Shown: positions 1 through 8,829, numbered from the stretch's first letter. The stretch is DNA of 64,000 bases from Amaricoccus macauensis (GCF_014201905.1 NZ_JACHFM010000001.1:634994-698993), one strand, 5' to 3'. The notes: generated by a model from the letters alone, not told the origin. Numbers and translations are program-made.

Positions 1-807
1 GGCCTCGGAGGCGAGGATGAGCGCCGCGGCGCCGTCATTCACGCCCGAGGCGTTGCCGGCGGTGACGGTGAGGTCGGGTCCGTTGACGCCCCGGAGCTTC
101 GCCAGCGTCTCGGCGGTGGTGCCGGGGCGCGGATGCTCGTCGGTGTCGAAGATCACCGGATCGCCCTTGCGCTGCGGGATCGTCACCGGGATGATCTCGT
201 CGCGGAACTTGCCGGCCTTCTGCGCCGCTTCCCAGCGGGCCTGCGAGCGCGCGGCGAAGGCGTCCTGGTCGGCGCGGCTGATGTTGAAGTCGGCGGCGAC
301 GTTGTCGGCGGTCTGCGGCATCGAGTCGACGCCGAATTCCTTCTTCATCTTCGGGTTGACGAAGCGCCAGCCGATCGTCGTGTCGTAGACGGCGTTCGAG
401 CGGGTGAACGCGCTCTCGGCCTTGGGCATTACGAAGGGCGCGCGGGTCATGCTCTCGACGCCGCCGGCGAGCATCAGGTCGGCGTCGCCGGCCTTGATCG
501 CCCGGGCCGCCTGGCCGACCGCGTCCATGCCGGAGCCGCAGAGCCGGTTTATCGTCGTGCCGGGGATATCGATCGGCATGCCGGCGAGCAGCACCGCCAT
601 GCGCCCGACGTTGCGATTGTCCTCACCCGCCTGGTTGGCGCAGCCGAAGATGAGGTCATCAACTTCCGCCCATCGCACGCCCGGGTTCCGCTCCATCAGC
701 GCCCTGAGCGGCACCGCCGCGAGGTCATCGGCACGAACGCTCGCGAGCGCTCCGCCGTAGCGCCCGATCGGCGTCCGTACCGCATCGCAGATGAAGGCAT
801 CAGCCAT
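1..807 (-). CDS. pcaF: 3-oxoadipyl-CoA thiolase (PcaF/PaaJ-like), 3' end outside window
   Basis: This is an acetyl-CoA C-acyltransferase of the beta-ketoadipyl-CoA thiolase group, which splits 3-oxoadipyl-CoA into succinyl-CoA and acetyl-CoA at the end of protocatechuate or phenylacetate catabolism. Translating the minus strand from the ATG at 807 gives 269 residues before the window edge. The start MADAFICDAVRTPIGRYGG is typical of PcaF/PaaJ. The acylated cysteine lies in INRLCGSGMDA (Cys90), and the segment VTAGNASGVNDGAAAL follows. The C-terminal His and second Cys motifs lie off the window. Its neighbour, a PaaX-type repressor 138 nt upstream, argues for a phenylacetate role (paaJ), but pcaF and paaJ products are too similar to separate here. 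The family call is secure; the exact pathway is inferred. Confidence 0.9.
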   Translation of the reverse strand, partial: MADAFICDAVRTPIGRYGGALASVRADDLAAVPLRALMERNPGVRWAEVDDLIFGCANQAGEDNRNVGRMAVLLAGMPIDIPGTTINRLCGSGMDAVGQAARAIKAGDADLMLAGGVESMTRAPFVMPKAESAFTRSNAVYDTTIGWRFVNPKMKKEFGVDSMPQTADNVAADFNISRADQDAFAARSQARWEAAQKAGKFRDEIIPVTIPQRKGDPVIFDTDEHPRPGTTAETLAKLRGVNGPDLTVTAGNASGVNDGAAALILASEA

Positions 808-846
808 CGTTTCCACCCCTTTTTCGTTCGTTGAGTCGGACATTAG

Positions 847-858
847 CCGACCGGTCGG
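847..858. promoter_or_regulatory. Perfect 12-bp palindrome upstream of the thiolase gene
   Basis: The sequence CCGACCGGTCGG is its own reverse complement and sits 40 nt upstream of the thiolase ATG, next to an AT-rich stretch (860-905) that could hold a promoter. Palindromes of this type are typical operators for TetR-family repressors of acyl-CoA catabolic genes. Operator function is inference, and no TetR gene is visible nearby. Confidence 0.45.
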
Positions 859-945
859 TCAATGTATACTGAAAAAGCGTCACTGGAACGACTAAATTTT
901 GCCGTTCGGTGTGATGCTTTCGCAAACGCATTCCGTGCCAGATGG

Positions 946-1824
946 TTACGGGCCGAGAAGTCCAGCCAAGCGGCGCTTTGTCGCGGTGGTCGTGGCCGAA
1001 AACCGCCCTCCGAGCCCGGAGAACGAAGCCTCGACGTGCGAATCGGCCGCCCCGGAAAGCCCGGTGTAGAGCCGGGCGAAGAGCGCCCGCGCCGCGGGTT
1101 CCGGCCACGCTTCGGGAAGCGCTTCGGGCGGCAGGCGCGGGTCGTCGAGCACGATCGCCCGCCAGGCATGAACGAGAAGGAGCCGCGCCAGCAACGCCGA
1201 TCCGGGATCGGGCGGCCCGGCGGCGAGCGGCGGCTCCAGCGCGCCGAAGCGCGCGCTGAAGGCCTCGATTTCCGCGGCCCGCTCGGCAAGCCGCCAGTGC
1301 GCCGCCGCGAGCGCCCGCAGGCCGTCCGCGTCCTGCTGCCAGTTGGCGCGGAAGGCGATGCCCGGCACCGGACCGCCGTCGTCCGGTCCGAAGAGTACAC
1401 CGGCGGCCAACGCCACGAACCCGCGGCCGGCCAGGTCGGAGCTCGCGTCCTGACCGAGGACGAAGCGCCATGCCGTGCGTGGCGGCGACGAGGTGAAGAT
1501 GCGCTCCGCCGCTTCGGCGAACTCGCTGCCGGCGGCTTCGGTCAGGCGGTAGTAGCTGCGCCGGCCCTTGCGCGTTCCCTCCAGCCGCCCGGCGGCGACG
1601 AGCCGCGAGACCGCGGTGCGCACCAGCGTCTCGCTGATGCCGACCCGGGCGCATAGCTCGATCAGCGTTCCCATCCAGAGCAGTCCGCCGCGCGGCTCGA
1701 TCACGTCGCCATAGATCGTCACGATGAAGCTGGCGGCGCCGAGGCGCTGGCTGGCCCGAAGCTGCTCGATCATCGCCGTCCGCAGCGGCTGGGCGGGTAT
1801 CGTGCCAGTCAGCGCGAGAGTCAT
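946..1824 (-). CDS. paaX: PaaX-family transcriptional regulator
   Basis: The 292-residue protein has the PaaX layout: an N-terminal winged helix (about residues 20-95, with WMGTLIELCARVGISETLVRTAVSRLVAAGRL as separate pieces of helix-turn-helix and wing) followed by the long PaaX dimerisation/effector domain. Family members repress phenylacetate degradation genes and are released by phenylacetyl-CoA. The ATG overlaps the stop codon of the upstream ycaO-like gene by 4 nt (ATGA), so the two are probably translationally coupled. The thiolase gene lies downstream on the same strand, a plausible target. Effector identity is inferred from the family. Confidence 0.88.
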   Translation of the reverse strand: MTLALTGTIPAQPLRTAMIEQLRASQRLGAASFIVTIYGDVIEPRGGLLWMGTLIELCARVGISETLVRTAVSRLVAAGRLEGTRKGRRSYYRLTEAAGSEFAEAAERIFTSSPPRTAWRFVLGQDASSDLAGRGFVALAAGVLFGPDDGGPVPGIAFRANWQQDADGLRALAAAHWRLAERAAEIEAFSARFGALEPPLAAGPPDPGSALLARLLLVHAWRAIVLDDPRLPPEALPEAWPEPAARALFARLYTGLSGAADSHVEASFSGLGGRFSATTTATKRRLAGLLGP

Positions 1825-2771
1825 CCGAGATGGATCCGCACGACCGGGACGCCGACCTCGGGCGTGGTCAGATCAAACGCGCGCACCCGCCGCCCGGAGA
1901 CGACGGCGACGGCGGCGAGCAGGCCCTCCACGTCGGTGCCGTCCACCTCGCCGGGATCCCTCGCGTCGGCCGGGGGCCAGATCTCGCGCGGCAGGGCGCC
2001 GCGGTATCGGGCGATACGCGCCCGGTCGACCTCGGCCATCGCCGCGAGGTCGGGCGCGGCACGTTCGAGTTCAACCATGTTGCGCCAGTGGAACATCGCC
2101 TCCTCCACCGCCGCGCGCACCGCGCCGGCGCGACCCAGCCGGGCGGCCGAGCCCTCGGTGCGCCGGCCGCCGTCGAGGTCGGCCGATGCGGCGACAGCCA
2201 CCACGTATCCGGGCTTGAAGGCACGGGCGCGGATCTCCAGCCCGCGGAACTGGCCACCAAGCCAGGCCACATGCGGCGCGATCGCCGGCTCGGACATCGG
2301 ATCGAGCGGCGCAAGCTCTCCGGACCCGGCGCGCAGGCGATCGAGATGCAGATGCTCAAGGGTCTCCAGCGCGGCGCGGCGCACCGCGTCTTCGGGGCTC
2401 TTCCCGGCCGCGGCGCCGGCCGAAGTGTTGGTCCGCTTCGGTGCGCCGAGCGTCAGATCGACGGTCGGGACCGGGTCCGCCGCGCCTCCGATCGTCACGA
2501 ACGGCCGGAGGCGCTTCGGGAGTTCCGAAGAGTACTGAATTGAATAACGTTCTGCGGCCTCCGCAACCGCAAGGCGATCAGCATCGACCTGAGACGCCCC
2601 GCGTCCGGAAGCCACTCGCTGCAAAAGTAAATTATCTGGCGGCTCGCCGCCCTTTCTGGTAGTTACGCCACACAGAGAGATATAGAATGGAAAGTTGGGT
2701 GGCGTGCTTAGCGCGTGCGGTGTGGTGCAGAACCCTGCACGGTATCGCGGTGCCTTCGGACGCTTGGTCAC
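1821..2771 (-). CDS. YcaO-domain protein
   Basis: This protein of up to 316 residues carries YcaO hallmarks. They are AVAEAAERYS (the E-x2-ER motif near residues 69-78), AAGKSPEDAVRRAALETLE (the second conserved acidic helix) and, near the C-terminus, DLTTPEVGVPVVRI. YcaO enzymes use ATP to activate peptide backbone amides, making azolines or thioamides, and some act on other substrates. No cyclodehydratase partner (E1-like/Ocin-ThiF), TfuA or obvious precursor peptide adjoins it. Instead it overlaps paaX by 4 nt. It is shorter than most YcaO enzymes. The start is uncertain: the first 40 or so residues look non-coding, and a TTG or GTG start near 2620 is possible. Confidence 0.78.
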   Translation of the reverse strand: MTKRPKAPRYRAGFCTTPHALSTPPNFPFYISLCGVTTRKGGEPPDNLLLQRVASGRGASQVDADRLAVAEAAERYSIQYSSELPKRLRPFVTIGGAADPVPTVDLTLGAPKRTNTSAGAAAGKSPEDAVRRAALETLEHLHLDRLRAGSGELAPLDPMSEPAIAPHVAWLGGQFRGLEIRARAFKPGYVVAVAASADLDGGRRTEGSAARLGRAGAVRAAVEEAMFHWRNMVELERAAPDLAAMAEVDRARIARYRGALPREIWPPADARDPGEVDGTDVEGLLAAVAVVSGRRVRAFDLTTPEVGVPVVRIHLG

Positions 2772-2833
2772 ATCGGTCGCGCCTCCTGACGGAAAGCCTT
2801 ATTTACACACGCTAGAGACGAGAGGTTATTTCG

Positions 2834-3142
2834 ATGGCACGATTCAAGCTCAAGCGCAATCGGTTGCGGAAGCGGCTGGGAGAACTCATTTTCGAAGCTG
2901 CCGAACGCTATCGCGACAATTCTTACCAGAACCCTGATGCCCGGATCGAACAGGAGATCGTTGGCCTGATGCGCGGATCGGACAAGCATTCCTTCCGGTT
3001 CCACTACGACCGCCCGCGCCGGAACGGCAAGGGGCGGGTGTTCCACATCGTCATCCCGGATCTCGCCGACAAGATGCGAACCGACGACGAATTCGCAAAG
3101 GAAGCGATGTCGCATGCCGTCCTCTATGGCTGCTCGCAGTGA
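2834..3142 (+). CDS. Small basic protein of unknown function
   Basis: I do not recognise this 102-residue protein. It starts with a very basic segment (MARFKLKRNRLRKRLGELIF), has no signal peptide or membrane helix, contains one cysteine in the C-terminal YGCSQ, and looks like a small mixed alpha/beta protein. An AGAGG motif lies upstream of the ATG. It is divergent from the ycaO-like gene (62-nt gap) and overlaps the start of the downstream regulator by up to 29 nt, which suggests co-translation. It lacks the Cys/Ser/Thr-rich tail expected of an azole-forming precursor peptide, so a role as YcaO substrate is not supported. Confidence 0.6.
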   Translation: MARFKLKRNRLRKRLGELIFEAAERYRDNSYQNPDARIEQEIVGLMRGSDKHSFRFHYDRPRRNGKGRVFHIVIPDLADKMRTDDEFAKEAMSHAVLYGCSQ

Positions 3143-4868
3143 TCCATCGGATCGTGCTCGCGTCGACGGCCTCGGCATGTCCGGGGACAAGGTCCTTCTG
3201 CGCCTGATCGGCCCGCTCAGTGTGGTGAAGGCCGACGGCACGGACGTGACTCCGAAAGGCAAGCGGGCGAAGGCGCTTCTCGCGCTTCTCGCCCTCTCGC
3301 CCGGCGGCGCGCGCAGCCGGCGCTGGGTACAGGACAAGCTCTGGAGCGAACGCTCGCAGGAGCAGGGCGCGGCAAGCCTCCGCACCGAACTCAGCGCGCT
3401 GCGCCGCGGCTTCGCGGCGGCCGGCGTCGACATTCTCGACTCCAGCCGCGACAAGCTGCAACTCGACCTTACGCGCGTCTACTTCGACACCTACGACTCG
3501 GCGAGCGTCGCGGTCGGCGACGACCTGCTCGAGGGCCTCGACATCGGCGACCCCGAGTTCGAGGAATGGCTCCGCACCGAGCGGATGCGCTATGACGCGC
3601 CGGAAGGCCTCGATGCACCGCCGCCGCGCCCGCGGGCGATGCCTGCGGGCATCGCGGCCGGCTTGCCCGCGAACACCAACGCGCCGATGCGCCACCCGCA
3701 ACCTGCTCCGGTCGAGACGCCCGCCTCCGGCGCGCGCAAGCCCTACCTCATCGTCAAGGGGTTCCATCCCATCGGCACCGGCGACCGCGAGCGCGTGTTC
3801 GCCGAGGGCCTGACCGCGGAACTGCAGACGGTGCTCGGCTCGCTCTCCGGCGCCTTCGTGGTGCGCACCCAGGACGGCGAGCGCGATCCCCGGCACAGCT
3901 ACGAGCTCTCCGGCGAGGTGCGCCATCACGACCGGCTGCGCATCACCGCCCGCCTGACCGCGGTCGACACCGGCCAGTATCTCTGGACCAAGCGCTACGA
4001 CTACGAGGACGAGCGGATCTTCGACGTGCAGCTCGAGATCTCCAAGAAGGTGATCGAGGCGGCGCAGATCGAACTGGTCGAGGGCGAGTGGGCACGCATC
4101 TGGACCGACGCGCCGACCTCCATCGACGCATGGGAAGCCTACCAGCGCGGCCGCGGGCTGGAGAGCGAGGCGCGCAAGGACTCGGTCCGCCGCGCGATCA
4201 TCTGCTATCGCGATGCGCTGCGCCTCGACCCGGACTATACGCCCGCGATGATCTCGCTCGGCTTCTGCCTCGTGGACCAGCTGCGCCTCGGCTGGGCGCA
4301 CGACCCCGAGGCCGCGCTGCGCGAGGCGCGCGCGCTCTGCGACAAGGTGATGGTCCTGAAGCCGCGCGACTATTTCGGCCGCGCGCTCATCGCCTTCACC
4401 GAGTGCGCGAGCGGCAACCACCAGCTCGCCTGCGACGTCATGGCCGAGGTGGTGCGCGACGCGCCGGAGAGCCCTGAGCTTCTCGCCTATTATGGCGTGC
4501 TGCTCGGCTACTGCGGCCACATGCGCGAGGAGATCCGGTATCACAAGCACGCGCTGTCGCTGACCAAGCATCCGCCGAACTGGATCAAGACCAACCTCGC
4601 CTTCGCGCATCTGCTGCAGGACGCGCCCGAGGCGCCGGACTATGTCGAGGCGGCCCTCGCCGCCGACCCGCAGAGCGTGCGGGCGCATCTCTGCCGGGTG
4701 GTGGTAGCGGTGCGCGGCGGCGACTTCGCCGGCGCCCGCATCTGGGCGAACCGGCTCCTGACACTCGAGCCGGAGTTCCGCGCCGAGCGCTGGAGCGCGG
4801 AGGAATGCTTCCGCGACCCGGGCGTCTTCCACCGCATCGCCCGCGATCTCCGGGAGGCCGGGCTCTGA
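3114..4868 (+). CDS. SARP-like winged-helix regulator with FlgO-like and TPR domains
   Basis: This is a soluble protein of up to 584 residues. Residues ~25-115 form an OmpR/SARP-type winged helix (LRLIGPLSVVKADG, then KRAKALLALLALSPGG). A proline-rich linker (~160-205) follows, then a FlgO/TolB-N-like domain (~208-335) and TPR-like helices to the end. Alphaproteobacteria have many such one-component regulators, usually of unknown ligand. Starts at 3114, 3126 or 3177 are possible; the earliest is preceded by AAGGA. The acyl-CoA ligase begins 2 nt after its stop, so the two are probably co-transcribed. The call rests on domain pattern; target genes are unknown. Confidence 0.75.
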   Translation: MPSSMAARSDPSDRARVDGLGMSGDKVLLRLIGPLSVVKADGTDVTPKGKRAKALLALLALSPGGARSRRWVQDKLWSERSQEQGAASLRTELSALRRGFAAAGVDILDSSRDKLQLDLTRVYFDTYDSASVAVGDDLLEGLDIGDPEFEEWLRTERMRYDAPEGLDAPPPRPRAMPAGIAAGLPANTNAPMRHPQPAPVETPASGARKPYLIVKGFHPIGTGDRERVFAEGLTAELQTVLGSLSGAFVVRTQDGERDPRHSYELSGEVRHHDRLRITARLTAVDTGQYLWTKRYDYEDERIFDVQLEISKKVIEAAQIELVEGEWARIWTDAPTSIDAWEAYQRGRGLESEARKDSVRRAIICYRDALRLDPDYTPAMISLGFCLVDQLRLGWAHDPEAALREARALCDKVMVLKPRDYFGRALIAFTECASGNHQLACDVMAEVVRDAPESPELLAYYGVLLGYCGHMREEIRYHKHALSLTKHPPNWIKTNLAFAHLLQDAPEAPDYVEAALAADPQSVRAHLCRVVVAVRGGDFAGARIWANRLLTLEPEFRAERWSAEECFRDPGVFHRIARDLREAGL

Positions 4869-4870
4869 GC

Positions 4871-6445
4871 GTGCCTGACGCCGGCCCCGTCCCGCTGCAC
4901 TCTGCCCCGAGCCTTTCGGACACGGAGCCGTTTCCGCCCTGTCCGCGGCCTTTCAACATGGCCGCGCACACCTTTGCCGCCGCGCGGATGCGGCCCGACC
5001 ACGTGGCGCTCGAGGTGCTCGACGCGCCGGGCGAGGTGGCGCAGCGCTGGACCCATGCCGAGCTCGCTGAAACCGTACGCCGCACCGCCGGCGGACTGCG
5101 CGCCATGGGGATCGGCCCGGGCGACCGGATCCTGCTCCGCCTCGGCAACAGCGCGGATTTCCCCATCGTCTTCTTCGCCGCCAATGCGCTTGGTGCCGTG
5201 CCGGTGCCGATCTCGGCGATGCTGACGGCGGCGGAACTCGCGCCGCTCATCGCCGATCTCGCGCCCGCGCTCATCGCCCGGGGCTCCGGTCTCGCGCTGC
5301 CCGATCCGCCCGGCGCTCCGGTGATCGAGACAGCCGGCATCGCCGCGCTCCGCCGCGCCGATCCGGTCGACTTCGCGCTGACCGGCCCGGATGATCCCGC
5401 CTACATGGTCTACACCTCCGGCACCGCCGGCCGGCCGAAGGGCGTCGTCCTCGCCCAGCGCGCCGCCTGGGCGCGACGGATGATGTGGCAGGGCTGGTAC
5501 AGCCTCACGCCTGACGACCGGGTGCTGCACGCCGGTGCCTTCAACTGGACCTACACGCTTGGCGCCGGCCTCACCGACCCATGGGCGGTGGGCGCGACCG
5601 CGCTCATCTATGCCGGGCCGCCCGACCGGCACGTCTGGCCGGCTCTCGCCCGCGCGCATGGCGCGACGATCTTCGCCGGTGCGCCGGGGGTCTATCGCCA
5701 GATGCTCGATGCGCCCGGCCTCGACCGCGACTTCGCGGGTCTCCGCCACGGGCTGAGCGCGGGCGAGGCGCTGCCGGGTGCGGTGCGCGCCGCGTGGAGC
5801 GGCGCCACCGGCAAGCCGATCCACGAGGCGCTCGGCATGTCGGAGATCTCGACCTACATCTCCTCCTCCCCCGGGCGGCCGGCGCCGGAGGGGTTCACCG
5901 GCTACCCGCAGCCCGGGCGCCGGGTGGCGATCCTGCCCGGGGACGGCACCGATCCGGTGCCCCGTGGTACGGAGGGCCTGCTTGCGGTCTCGCGGCACGA
6001 TCCCGGGCTGATGCTCGGTTACTGGCGCCGCCCGGAGGAGACCGAAGCGGCGTTCCGGGGCGAGTGGTTCCTCACCGGCGACCGGGCGGTCATGGCGGAG
6101 GACGGAGCGCTCCGCCATCTCGGCCGGGCCGACGACCTGCTGAACGCCGGCGGCTTCCGCGTCAGTCCGCATGAGGTCGAGGCCGTCCTCGCCGATCATC
6201 CCGGCATCGCCGAGGTGGCGGTGGCCGAGCTGCCGGTGCGCGACGGGGTGACGGTGATCGCCGCCTTCTACGTGCCTCTCGGCGAGCCGGTCGCCGATGC
6301 CGAGCTCGCCCGCCACTGCGCTGACCGGCTCGCGCGCTACAAGTGCCCGCGAACCTTCCGCCCGGTCGAGGCCCTGCCGCGCAGCGCCAACGGCAAGCTG
6401 CTGCGCCGGCGTCTGGCAACGGCCGAGCCGGCGATGGACGGCTGA
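4871..6445 (+). CDS. AMP-dependent acyl-CoA synthetase/ligase
   Basis: This is a class I adenylate-forming enzyme of 524 residues that would activate a carboxylic acid with ATP and join it to CoA. Visible motifs are YTSGTAGRPKG (ATP-binding loop), ALGMSEISTY, WFLTGDRAVMAEDG (hinge Asp), GRADDLLNAGGFRVSPHEVE, and the catalytic lysine in PRSANGKLLRRR. GTG at 4871 is chosen because it follows the upstream stop by 2 nt and has GGGAGG at 4852-4857. The acid substrate cannot be read from sequence; with catabolic thiolase genes nearby, an aromatic or medium-chain acid is possible. Confidence 0.85.
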   Translation: MPDAGPVPLHSAPSLSDTEPFPPCPRPFNMAAHTFAAARMRPDHVALEVLDAPGEVAQRWTHAELAETVRRTAGGLRAMGIGPGDRILLRLGNSADFPIVFFAANALGAVPVPISAMLTAAELAPLIADLAPALIARGSGLALPDPPGAPVIETAGIAALRRADPVDFALTGPDDPAYMVYTSGTAGRPKGVVLAQRAAWARRMMWQGWYSLTPDDRVLHAGAFNWTYTLGAGLTDPWAVGATALIYAGPPDRHVWPALARAHGATIFAGAPGVYRQMLDAPGLDRDFAGLRHGLSAGEALPGAVRAAWSGATGKPIHEALGMSEISTYISSSPGRPAPEGFTGYPQPGRRVAILPGDGTDPVPRGTEGLLAVSRHDPGLMLGYWRRPEETEAAFRGEWFLTGDRAVMAEDGALRHLGRADDLLNAGGFRVSPHEVEAVLADHPGIAEVAVAELPVRDGVTVIAAFYVPLGEPVADAELARHCADRLARYKCPRTFRPVEALPRSANGKLLRRRLATAEPAMDG

Positions 6446-6534
6446 CGAGAGCCCGGCCTCTGGACCGCCTCGCGCCGGATGGCGCATGATCGCCCGAACG
6501 AGGGCGCCCGGCGCTCCCAGCATCCGAGGCCGCC

Positions 6535-7563
6535 ATGACCGAGTCCCCCCGCTTCCCGCCCCAACGCGCACCGGGCTTTCTCTGGGCCCTTGCCGCCGGT
6601 CCCGACGGCACCGCCGAGCGGATCGACGTCGAGCATCTCTCCGAGGCGCTGGCCGAGCGCACGTGGGTCTGGATCCACGTCGACCTGCTCGACCAGCGCG
6701 CCCGCGGCTGGATCCAGGGGATCTGCCGGCTGCCGACCGAGGTGACGACGCTCATCGCCGGTCAGGACACCGGCCTCGCGCTCGAGCCCGAGGGCACGGA
6801 GATCCACGGGATCGCCCCGGACTACAACGTCGACTTCCTGCGTGTCTCCGACAGCGTCGGTCAGTTCGGCTTCATGGCGAGCGAGCGGCTGCTGGTGACA
6901 GGCTGGCGTCACCCGCTCGCCGGCATCGACGCGGTCAGGAACGCGCTCATTGCCGGGGCGCGCCAGAGCTCAGGCTTCTCGATCCTCGCGGCGATCACCG
7001 CTGCCTTTGCCCGGGTGGCAATCGGCCGCCTGCGCGCCGCGGAGACCCGGCTCGACCGCGTGGAGGACCAGATCCTCGCCTCCTCCACCTCCGACGAGCG
7101 CACCTCGATCAAGGAAGTCCGGCGCCTCGCGCTGGCACTGCACCGGCCGGTCCTCGCCATGCTGCTCATGCTGCGCGAGGCCGAGGAGGAGGAAGAGGAA
7201 GCCGAAGCGGCGCGCCTCTCAGCCCTCCCCCCCGCCGGCATCTCGGCGCTCGAGGAGATGGCGTCCCGCCTCGGCGGCCTCGACCACGCGATCCGCGCCA
7301 CCTCCGACCGGGCGAAGCTCTTGCAGGAAGAGATCGCCGCCGAACTCGCCGACCAGTCGAACCGCAGCCTCCGCGCCCTGACGGTGATGACCGCGCTCAT
7401 GCTGCCCGGAACCCTCGTCGTCGGCTTCTTCGGCATGAACACCAGCGGCATGCCGTTTGAGGGTCCGCCGTGGGGCACCCTTGCCGCGCTCGGCGTCGGC
7501 ATCATCTTGACCGTGGCGTTCTACCGGATCATGGCCCGCGCCGGCGCCACGCTGCGCTTCTGA
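6535..7563 (+). CDS. CorA/ZntB-family divalent cation channel
   Basis: The 342-residue protein has the CorA layout: a large soluble N-terminal domain, a long acidic helical stalk (with an EEEEEE run near residue 222), and two C-terminal membrane helices. The first helix ends in the GMN signature (FFGMNTSGMPF), followed by GTLAALGVGIILTVAFY. CorA/ZntB pentamers move Mg2+, Co2+ or Zn2+ across the inner membrane. The second half resembles ZntB-type proteins, but selectivity cannot be decided. The cupin gene follows after 10 nt, so 6535-8718 may be one transcription unit. Confidence 0.86.
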   Translation: MTESPRFPPQRAPGFLWALAAGPDGTAERIDVEHLSEALAERTWVWIHVDLLDQRARGWIQGICRLPTEVTTLIAGQDTGLALEPEGTEIHGIAPDYNVDFLRVSDSVGQFGFMASERLLVTGWRHPLAGIDAVRNALIAGARQSSGFSILAAITAAFARVAIGRLRAAETRLDRVEDQILASSTSDERTSIKEVRRLALALHRPVLAMLLMLREAEEEEEEAEAARLSALPPAGISALEEMASRLGGLDHAIRATSDRAKLLQEEIAAELADQSNRSLRALTVMTALMLPGTLVVGFFGMNTSGMPFEGPPWGTLAALGVGIILTVAFYRIMARAGATLRF

Positions 7564-7573
7564 GGAACCACCC

Positions 7574-8077
7574 ATGCCGCACGACCACGACGCGACACCC
7601 GACTGGCACGACACGCCCCCCGACTGGCGCACGCAGGGCGTGCGCATCGTCAGGGCGGGCGAGCTCGACCCGAACACCGCCCAGACGCCCGGCATGACGC
7701 GCGCCGCCGCCATCAACGCCGCGAAGGCCGGTGCCGCGAAGCTCTGGGCCGGCACCGTGGCGATCGAGCCGAACGCAAAGACCGGCGCGCACCACCATGG
7801 CCACCTCGAAAGCATCATCTATGTGGTGAAGGGCCGCGCACGCATGCGCTGGGGCGAGCGGCTGGAGTTCACCGCCGAGGCCGACCCGGGTGACTTCATC
7901 TTCGTCCCGCCGTACGTGCCGCATCAGGAGATCAACGCTCTGCCCGGCGATACGCTGGAGTGCGTGATCGTGCGCAGCGATCAGGAGGCAGTGGTGGTGA
8001 ACCTCGACATCGAACCGGCCGAAGCCCCGGAAGAGGTGGCATGGATCGACCCGAACCATCCGGCGGCCGACCGATGA
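7574..8077 (+). CDS. Cupin-domain protein
   Basis: This 167-residue soluble protein has a single cupin barrel. The first metal-binding motif is GAHHHGHLESIIYVVKG (three His and one Glu), and the second is PGDFIFVPPYVPHQEIN with a further His. A small metal-dependent enzyme or sensor is likely; no substrate can be assigned. The start is an ATG 10 nt after the CorA-like gene. The stop overlaps the next ATG (ATGA at 8074-8077), indicating coupling to the DsbA-like gene. Confidence 0.82.
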   Translation: MPHDHDATPDWHDTPPDWRTQGVRIVRAGELDPNTAQTPGMTRAAAINAAKAGAAKLWAGTVAIEPNAKTGAHHHGHLESIIYVVKGRARMRWGERLEFTAEADPGDFIFVPPYVPHQEINALPGDTLECVIVRSDQEAVVVNLDIEPAEAPEEVAWIDPNHPAADR

Positions 8078-8718
8078 CCCGGCTCGACATCTTCTCCGAC
8101 CCGGTCTGCCCCTGGTGCCTGATTGGCGCGACGAACCTCGTGCGCGCCCTCGCCGACGCACCGGACCAGCCCTTCGAGGTCACCTGGCACCCCTACCAGC
8201 TCAACCCGGATCTGCCTCCGGAGGGCACCGACCGGGGGCAGTACCTCACGGAGAAATTCGGCGGCCTCGAGAACGTCGACCGCGTCCACGCCCGGGTGGA
8301 AGCCGCCGCACGGGAGGCGGGCATTCCCATCGCCTTCGACCGGATCACCCGCATGCCGAACACCCTCGACGCCCATCGCCTGATCCACTGGGCAGCGGCC
8401 GAAGGCGCCCAGACCCGCGTCGCCATGGCGCTCTTCGCCCGCTATTTCGGCGCGGGCGAAGACATCTCCGACCCGGTGGTCCTCGCCAACGTTGCCGGAG
8501 AGGCCGGCCTCGACCCGGCGGCGATCACCCGCCTTCTCGCCGGCGACGCCGATCGCGAGGCGGTGGCGCGCGAGGCAGACGACGCCCGCCGGGCCGGCAT
8601 AACCGGGGTCCCGGCCTTCATCGTCGCCGGCCAGTACGCGGTGACCGGCGCCCAGTCGCAGGCGTTCTGGACCGACTTTGCCCGCGAGGTCGCAGCCGCG
8701 ACCACCCCGCCAACCTGA
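8074..8718 (+). CDS. DsbA-family oxidoreductase (FrnE-like)
   Basis: The 214-residue protein is a DsbA-type thioredoxin fold with the active site CPWC (residues 10-13, in FSDPVCPWCLIG), a helical insertion, and the cis-proline loop GITGVPAFIV. There is no signal peptide, so it probably acts in the cytoplasm, like the FrnE/2-hydroxychromene-2-carboxylate isomerase-like branch. The ATG at 8074 overlaps the cupin stop codon. The redox substrate is unknown. Confidence 0.88.
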   Translation: MTRLDIFSDPVCPWCLIGATNLVRALADAPDQPFEVTWHPYQLNPDLPPEGTDRGQYLTEKFGGLENVDRVHARVEAAAREAGIPIAFDRITRMPNTLDAHRLIHWAAAEGAQTRVAMALFARYFGAGEDISDPVVLANVAGEAGLDPAAITRLLAGDADREAVAREADDARRAGITGVPAFIVAGQYAVTGAQSQAFWTDFAREVAAATTPPT

Positions 8719-8829
8719 CGGCCTCGTCCCCGCGAGTCGGCACGGGGGGTGAAGGGCGGCGAAGCCCGGGCGCGGCTGGCGGACCTTCATGCCTGACTCC
8801 GGTCCGACTCGTATCCCCACGCCGGAAGC

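Noticed and set aside
2834-3142. Small protein as RiPP precursor for the YcaO enzyme
   Set aside because: No Cys/Ser/Thr-rich core, basic and apparently folded, divergently transcribed and coupled to a regulator instead.
3051-4832. 593-codon minus-strand frame opposite the SARP-like regulator
   Set aside because: Shadow frame; the plus strand carries the recognisable winged helix and TPR domains.
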